Positions 37,557 through 42,424 of a stretch of DNA of 42,424 bases are shown here, in pieces. Made by a program: the position numbers and the translations under genes. Origin of the DNA: Neelides folsomi (lineage: Eukaryota; Arthropoda; Collembola; Neelipleona; Neelidae); the NCBI GenBank assembly GCA_034687125.1, contig JAQGBZ010000481.1:1-42424 (forward strand). The letters run 5' to 3'. Every line of letters begins with the position of its first letter. The stretch's first letter is position 1. A model generated the notes under the pieces. The model saw only the letters and a list, made by a program, of their open reading frames with translations. It was not told where the DNA came from and ran no database searches.

Positions 37557-39666
37557 TTAGTAATTATAGTTTTGATGAGCTTCATCACAAATGTTTTGTG
37601 TGCAGACCCATACCCCTGAACGACAAGTGCATGCATTGCAGCCTCTTGCTTTCACGTCCTCTTCAGTTTTACAAGCTTCTTCAAATTCGCTCAAGGCGGG
37701 CATGAACGGCTTCTTCGTTACAATTTTCTCAACTTTGGTTCCTGGGTTAATGAAGTTGGCTGGACATTGGAGCTCGGTGCATGCCCAGGAATTGCGATTG
37801 CAAACACATTGATTACAATTGTATTGTCTTGTTTCTCCTTCAGCACAATCCTCTTTAATCATCAAAAACAAATACATAAGATATTACCCAAATGTCTAAT
37901 GCTTAAGATATTCTTTTGAAGATTGGTATTACCATCCAAGTACATGTTTTCTTTCAAGTCCAAGAAATCTCTCATTGTGCTGTTGATGTAACTAGCCTAG
38001 ACAAATTAAAGAATTTTGCATTTTACTATTTTCATAAATCTAACTAACTTGGTAAATATCATTTTATTTAAAATAATATATTTAATAAATTAATGAAACC
38101 TTTTCTCTGAGAGTAGCAGCAATACATGCGTGCTTTGTGCATGCCCAGTTCCCCATTGCACAAATACATTGATTACAATTGTGTCTTCTGGTTGCTCCAG
38201 CCTGGCAAAAACAAGAAACAGTGTCTTATTATATATCAGTATCAGTAATTACTTAAAGTTAGTACTAACATTAAGTTTATTTTGTTATTTATTTTAATAT
38301 TTTGTAAGCGTAGAAAATTTAAAACATATAGCAAAATTATATTTATTTACTTACTTTGCATTGTTTTCCTTCATCATCTTTAGTATAAATTTGAGCGTCG
38401 TCTTTAATCTTCAAGACTTCTTCACCGTATCTGTCATCTTGCTGCATGGAATTAATATTTGGTTTATTGAAGTTTTCATGATTAGGGCAAATGACTCGCG
38501 AGCAAACAAAGATTCCACCAGCACAAACACATGTATTGCAACCAACGCGAGTAACGTCACCTTCAACGCAGGTTTTACCTATATTGAAAACAATTATTAT
38601 TTGAAAGCATTAAACAATACATACATTTTGCGACGCTGAAGTTGGCAAGCTATTTTGAATCATTAAAATAAAGTCTATAATTTAATTAATTATTAAAATA
38701 ACCAGCAACTTCTTCCGAAGAATCATCAAGATCAGTATCAATTAAATCAATTCTCGGCGCTTGTTTCCTCTCCATGTTATTTTTCTTTTTCATTCCGTAC
38801 CATTTCTTGTTCAACTTTTCAATTTTTTCGGCCAAGCCTTTGGTTTCCGCATCGATGTCTTTAGTTTTAAAAATGGAAATTTTGTCAATTTCAGATCTTA
38901 TTGTTGTTGATGGAAATGTTTCAGTTTCCCCTTCAGGCTCAAATGGAATAATGACAGTTGTAGCGTCATCATCTTCGTGAGTTGGATCCCCTTAATATAA
39001 AAAATAATATTTAGTCTGCAATATAAATTTAGATAATTTGGTAATAAATTATTTAGGAACCTTTAGAAAGCTCTATTCTATAAGAAATAGGTTTTTGGTT
39101 TATGACTTCACTGGATTCAACTTCCACAGAGTCTGCAAATTACACATAACGAGATGAAAACATGATTACATTTTATTGTTAATTTGCCATAATGCTTGCT
39201 AAATAGCTTCACGTACGTGTTTTTGGAAGTGATTTGTAAAAGTTCATAACGCTCCTCAATGGTTCCCTTCCATCTTCCTTTACTTCCAAAATTCCTTCCT
39301 GAGCTTCTGCTTTCTCGATATAAAGCCCTGTTTAGTAAAAATATTAAAAATTAAGTAATTTTATATTATCACTCATTCTAATAACAGCTCCATTCTGATT
39401 GAATGTGAATTGTTCAATTGTCAATGATAAAGTAAATAGAAAAATATAATTGGCATCAAAAAATAATTAAATCATAAACATTAAATTTTTGGTTTGTTTT
39501 AAATAAGTTTACTACTTTACTACAAATTTATTTGTATTTGAAACAGCTAAATTGAAAAATCTTATATGACATTGTTATATCTTATCCTATTACTTATCAT
39601 TAGTTAAACTTTACCAGAAGTGAATCCAGAGAGGAGGAAGAGGAAAGAACACAGGATCCACATCAT
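37557..39666 (-). CDS. Secreted protein with four pacifastin-type cysteine-rich domains
   Basis: Eight exons on the minus strand, about 410 aa; the first starts at 39666 and the last is about 37557-37857. It starts MMWILCSFLFLLSGFTSG, a signal peptide. A charged region of about 160 aa without cysteines follows (first half acidic, ending KKWYGMKKK). Four pacifastin light-chain-like domains then keep the six-Cys pattern C..C-N-x-C-x-C..C..C: CVEGDVTRVGCNTCVC, CKAGATRRHNCNQCIC, CAEGETRQYNCNQCVC and CKTEEDVKARGCNACTC, each closing with a CTxxxC-like end. Domain 2 to 3 and 3 to 4 are separated by linkers. Pacifastin domains are arthropod serine-protease inhibitors; inhibition here is inferred. The P1 loop residues differ between domains, so targets may differ. 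Confidence 0.85.
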
Positions 39667-40333
39667 TCCAAATATAAACCAATGTTCTAGGAATGAAAAT
39701 GAAAGAATACTACGAATATTCGAAGTGTTCGTCCACTTGGTCGCCTCTTGTTCCTGTCAACAGGTCGAGATGACTTAACTCATTGAGTTCAACGTGAGAC
39801 GTTCAATTAATTCGAGGCTGAGTTGAGGAGGAGCTTCAAAACCCGTTCTTTTCTTTCACAAACTCGTTCCTACCTTTCCTCAGGAACAATAACCTCCTTC
39901 CCCAGCTCAATTTCACCCATTTCACCTCTTATAAAAAGTATGAATCCAATCAATGCAATGCAAAGAGGAATTATATAAGTATGGTACTGACAAATTACAC
40001 AACATTCACATAAGATTCCAACCTCAAAGAAAATATAAATAAATGAATGAATAAGAATTAGGAAGTATTTCAGAAGTTGTAATACTTCAATTCGAAGTCA
40101 GTGTATGCATGTTAAGTATATTAATTTAAAAGGTACTTCGTAATCATACGCAAATGATAATTTTGAATGTTGTTTATTAACGATAATAAGAATTAACACT
40201 AAATAAAAACACAGAAATATCCATTGTTAAAATATATTTTATGTTAAATTTGTATTAAAGTTACTTCAAACATTTAATGGAATTGTAGCACATTTAAATG
40301 TGCATTTAATTTGAAGTTTATTTTTGAATCTTG
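39667..40333. other. 5' flank of the pacifastin gene and 3' flank of BPNT1
   Basis: Both genes are on the minus strand, head to tail. No coding sequence seen. It should contain the pacifastin promoter next to 39667. Confidence 0.4.
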
Positions 40334-41632
40334 TTAATTTGACTTGACTTTTGAAAGATACCATGAATGATCTTCACCAGGAGCTGTAGCGAGAATTCCT
40401 CCATCATTGACATGCTGAACCTAAAAAATATAATTCATGGAATGAAAAACCTTTCAATAAATTCGTATTTTAAACTTTCTAATAATTAATATTCTAGATA
40501 ATGTTAATAATTAAACTTACTGTTTTGTGATATTGATAAACTTTTCCATCAAGATCTGTGAAAACTCCACCAACGCTTTTGAGAACACTTTCTGGCGCAC
40601 AAGTATCCCACTTCTTACATCCTGCACTTGCGAATACATAACCATGAGCTTTTCCTTCTATCAGCATGATTGCCTAAAAATTAAATATGATAAAATTAAA
40701 TACCAGATATATTAAATAAGTTTAAAATTTAACATGTAAATTATACAAACCTTGTGCCCAGCACCGCCAACTCTAATTACTTGATCAGGACTCAATTTCT
40801 TAATCGCTTCTTCAACTTTGGCAGAAGAATGAGACCTCGTTGTTGTAACAATTCGAGTTCCTTCTGGAGGTCTTTTCGATTCACAACCTCCAAAACCATA
40901 TTCAGGAATTCCCCATATTGTCCTCCCTTTATTCACTTCGTAAAATGGTTGATGAATCACACCAGCAATTGAAGTCCCATTTACGGCAATTCCAACAAGA
41001 ACAGTGACGTGGGAAAGTAAACCTAAAAATTTACCAAAATATTAATTTTATAATTTGATCGCTCATTTAAAAATTTCACCTTGAGTGAATTCTGCAGTTC
41101 CATCAAGTGGATCAATCCACACAACAATGTCTTCTTGTGAAATGTTTTGAAGCAACGTAGGAATTTTCCTTTCATTTATTAAATCAAGAGGTTTTGGATT
41201 GCACGGCATGGTGTCAGAGTTCAAATTATTTAGGATATCTTCAATGCTCTCATTTTCTCCTTCTCCTTCTTCTCCTATGATTGATATTTTGGGGAAGCAG
41301 GATCTGAGACGATTTACAAGATATTGTTGAGCCGCACGATCGGCTTTGGTTTGGAGATCATTGATTCCCTTAAATAATATTATTTATATTAATAATAGTT
41401 AATAATTTAATTTTAAATGCTAGTTTTTGCTAATCCAGCCCATAAAATTAATGCAAGAAAGCAAGATTTTTTAGATATCGATATTTTTAAGCATTGAAAT
41501 TCATACCTTGTCGACAATGTCAAGATTTCCGCTATGTAAAACTTTTCGGACAATTCCTCCAGCAATATTCACAGCTGACACAGTTTCACTGACAAGTTCA
41601 AGAAGCAACGGAGTTGTAGCAGTCGATGACAT
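40334..41632 (-). CDS. BPNT1: 3'(2'),5'-bisphosphate nucleotidase 1
   Basis: Five exons on the minus strand (first 41507-41632, last ending at 40334), about 310 aa. It starts [20 protein letters not shown] and follows vertebrate BPNT1. Metal-binding motifs of the lithium-sensitive phosphatase family are present: [18 protein letters not shown], and KKWDTCAPE. Other conserved blocks: [27 protein letters not shown] and RVGGAGHK. It hydrolyses 3'-phosphoadenosine 5'-phosphate (PAP) to AMP and some inositol polyphosphates, in the cytosol. Overall similarity, especially RTIWG and TTTRSHS, separates it from inositol monophosphatase. A 5' UTR intron is likely, because GTAAG-like sequence follows the pre-ATG region near 41749. 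Confidence 0.94.
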
Positions 41633-42424
41633 TTTTCGTATTAATTGTCTGTAAAATTGAATGAGAAAATAGATTATATTCGAGAATGAATTATGAAATT
41701 ATTTATTTGTTTTGATTAAATTGATTTAACTGACAATGTTTTACTTACAAAGCTTTAAACATTACTCGTAACTCTTAACTGGTAGAATCAAAGTCACAAT
41801 AACGCCAATAAATCTCAAGTTCGCTGATTTCTCAATTGACTGTAATCGATTATATAATCATTATGATAACTCATTTCTACACCACATCACTACACTATTA
41901 AGATATGATTTTATTGTTTTGTCCAATAGGAAATACTACTGGTATAAAAGCATAATGTCTCGTGTAAGATCAATTGAGCACAAATGGGATTAAATTAATT
42001 TGACATTGAAAATTAAAGCTATATAAATACTATACCTTTTTGTTGGTTTCAAATTCACGACAGATTCAATGCAATTGCGAAAACAATTGTTTCTCATGAA
42101 CTTTGCAGAATATCGAGGTTCATGCATTTCGCTCCCTTTACTTCACTTCTTAGCATGCTAAGAAGCGTAAGTTAGCATGCTAAGTAAGCAAGCTAAGTTA
42201 GCATGCTTATTCAATCAATGGAAAAGCAAAGCGTGGAAAAGAACGGTTTTGCAAGAAAATTATTTTAATTGTAACGATTTACCAGGCAAACTTTTTTTAG
42301 CCAAAAGGTCGCCAAAATGCCAAAAAACTTTCTCCGTTGCCAAATAAGCCAAAAACTTTCACCATTCCCATAGAAACAGCCAAAATGCCCAATGGTTTTC
42401 CATGCTGCCCACTGCCTTTACAAT
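41633..42424. other. 5' flank of BPNT1
   Basis: No gene is recognised. The first 150 bases are probably BPNT1 5' UTR and promoter. From about 42290 to the end, GCCAAAA-type short motifs recur, and the origin of that stretch is unknown. Confidence 0.4.
42146..42210. repeat. Cluster of TTAGCATGCTAA palindromes
   Basis: A perfect 20-bp palindrome CTTCTTAGCATGCTAAGAAG (42146-42165) is followed by GTTAGCATGCTAAG (42171-42184) and TTAGCATGCTTA (42199-42210). That makes three copies of TAGCATGCT within 65 bp, plus the related AAGCAAGCTAAG between the last two. Confidence 0.75.

Noticed and set aside
40712..41632. Inositol monophosphatase as the identity of the 41-kb gene
   Set aside because: The DPLDGT and WD motifs are shared by both families, but [20 protein letters not shown] and the overall alignment fit BPNT1.

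Overview
This is eukaryotic nuclear DNA. It is AT-rich, with split genes, short GT-AG introns and many small DNA-transposon remnants. The gene content is that of a pancrustacean arthropod: pacifastin-type inhibitor repeats (an arthropod family), TTAGG-type repeats, small trypsins and an FkbM/Star-like relic. A copepod (for example a sea louse) is my best guess, but that is inference and nothing here fixes the species.

Layout from left to right: HSDL2 on + (1300-3631), with a MITE in its last intron. Next come a degenerate ISXO2/IS1595-type (Merlin-like) transposon (4394-6135) and an FkbM-like methyltransferase pseudogene (6187-7226). DEPDC1 lies on - (7946-14634), with HSBP1 nested on + in its second intron and a Helitron scrap in its last intron. 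BBIP1 is on + (15296-15505), divergent from DEPDC1. A 6-kb gene-poor stretch follows, holding an 810-bp foldback MITE with a perfect 9-bp target duplication. A short USP53/54-like gene is on + (21553-23293). Two related trypsin genes lie on - (24332-27483 and 29433-30990). The long intron of the first holds a broken + strand reading frame and a MITE inserted in a MITE; between the two trypsins are a second broken + strand gene and a 111-bp mariner MITE. Then come a TOX-family HMG-box gene on - (31939-34425), a deleted mariner (34747-35149), UMPS on + (35677-37219), a four-domain pacifastin-type gene on - (37557-39666) and BPNT1 on - (40334-41632).

The genes do not form a single pathway. HSDL2 (peroxisomal lipid metabolism), UMPS (pyrimidine synthesis), BPNT1 (PAP and phosphate metabolism), DEPDC1, HSBP1, BBIP1 and TOX are housekeeping or regulatory genes. 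The trypsins and the pacifastin protein are secreted protease and protease-inhibitor type products. Exon boundaries were assigned by eye from splice sites, reading phase and remembered family sequence; where all exons are listed the phases close without breaks. I found no convincing tRNA, rRNA or CRISPR. The least explained parts are the 9-bp-TSD foldback family, the two broken unidentified + strand genes around the trypsins, and the GC-richer stretch at about 18.3-21 kb.
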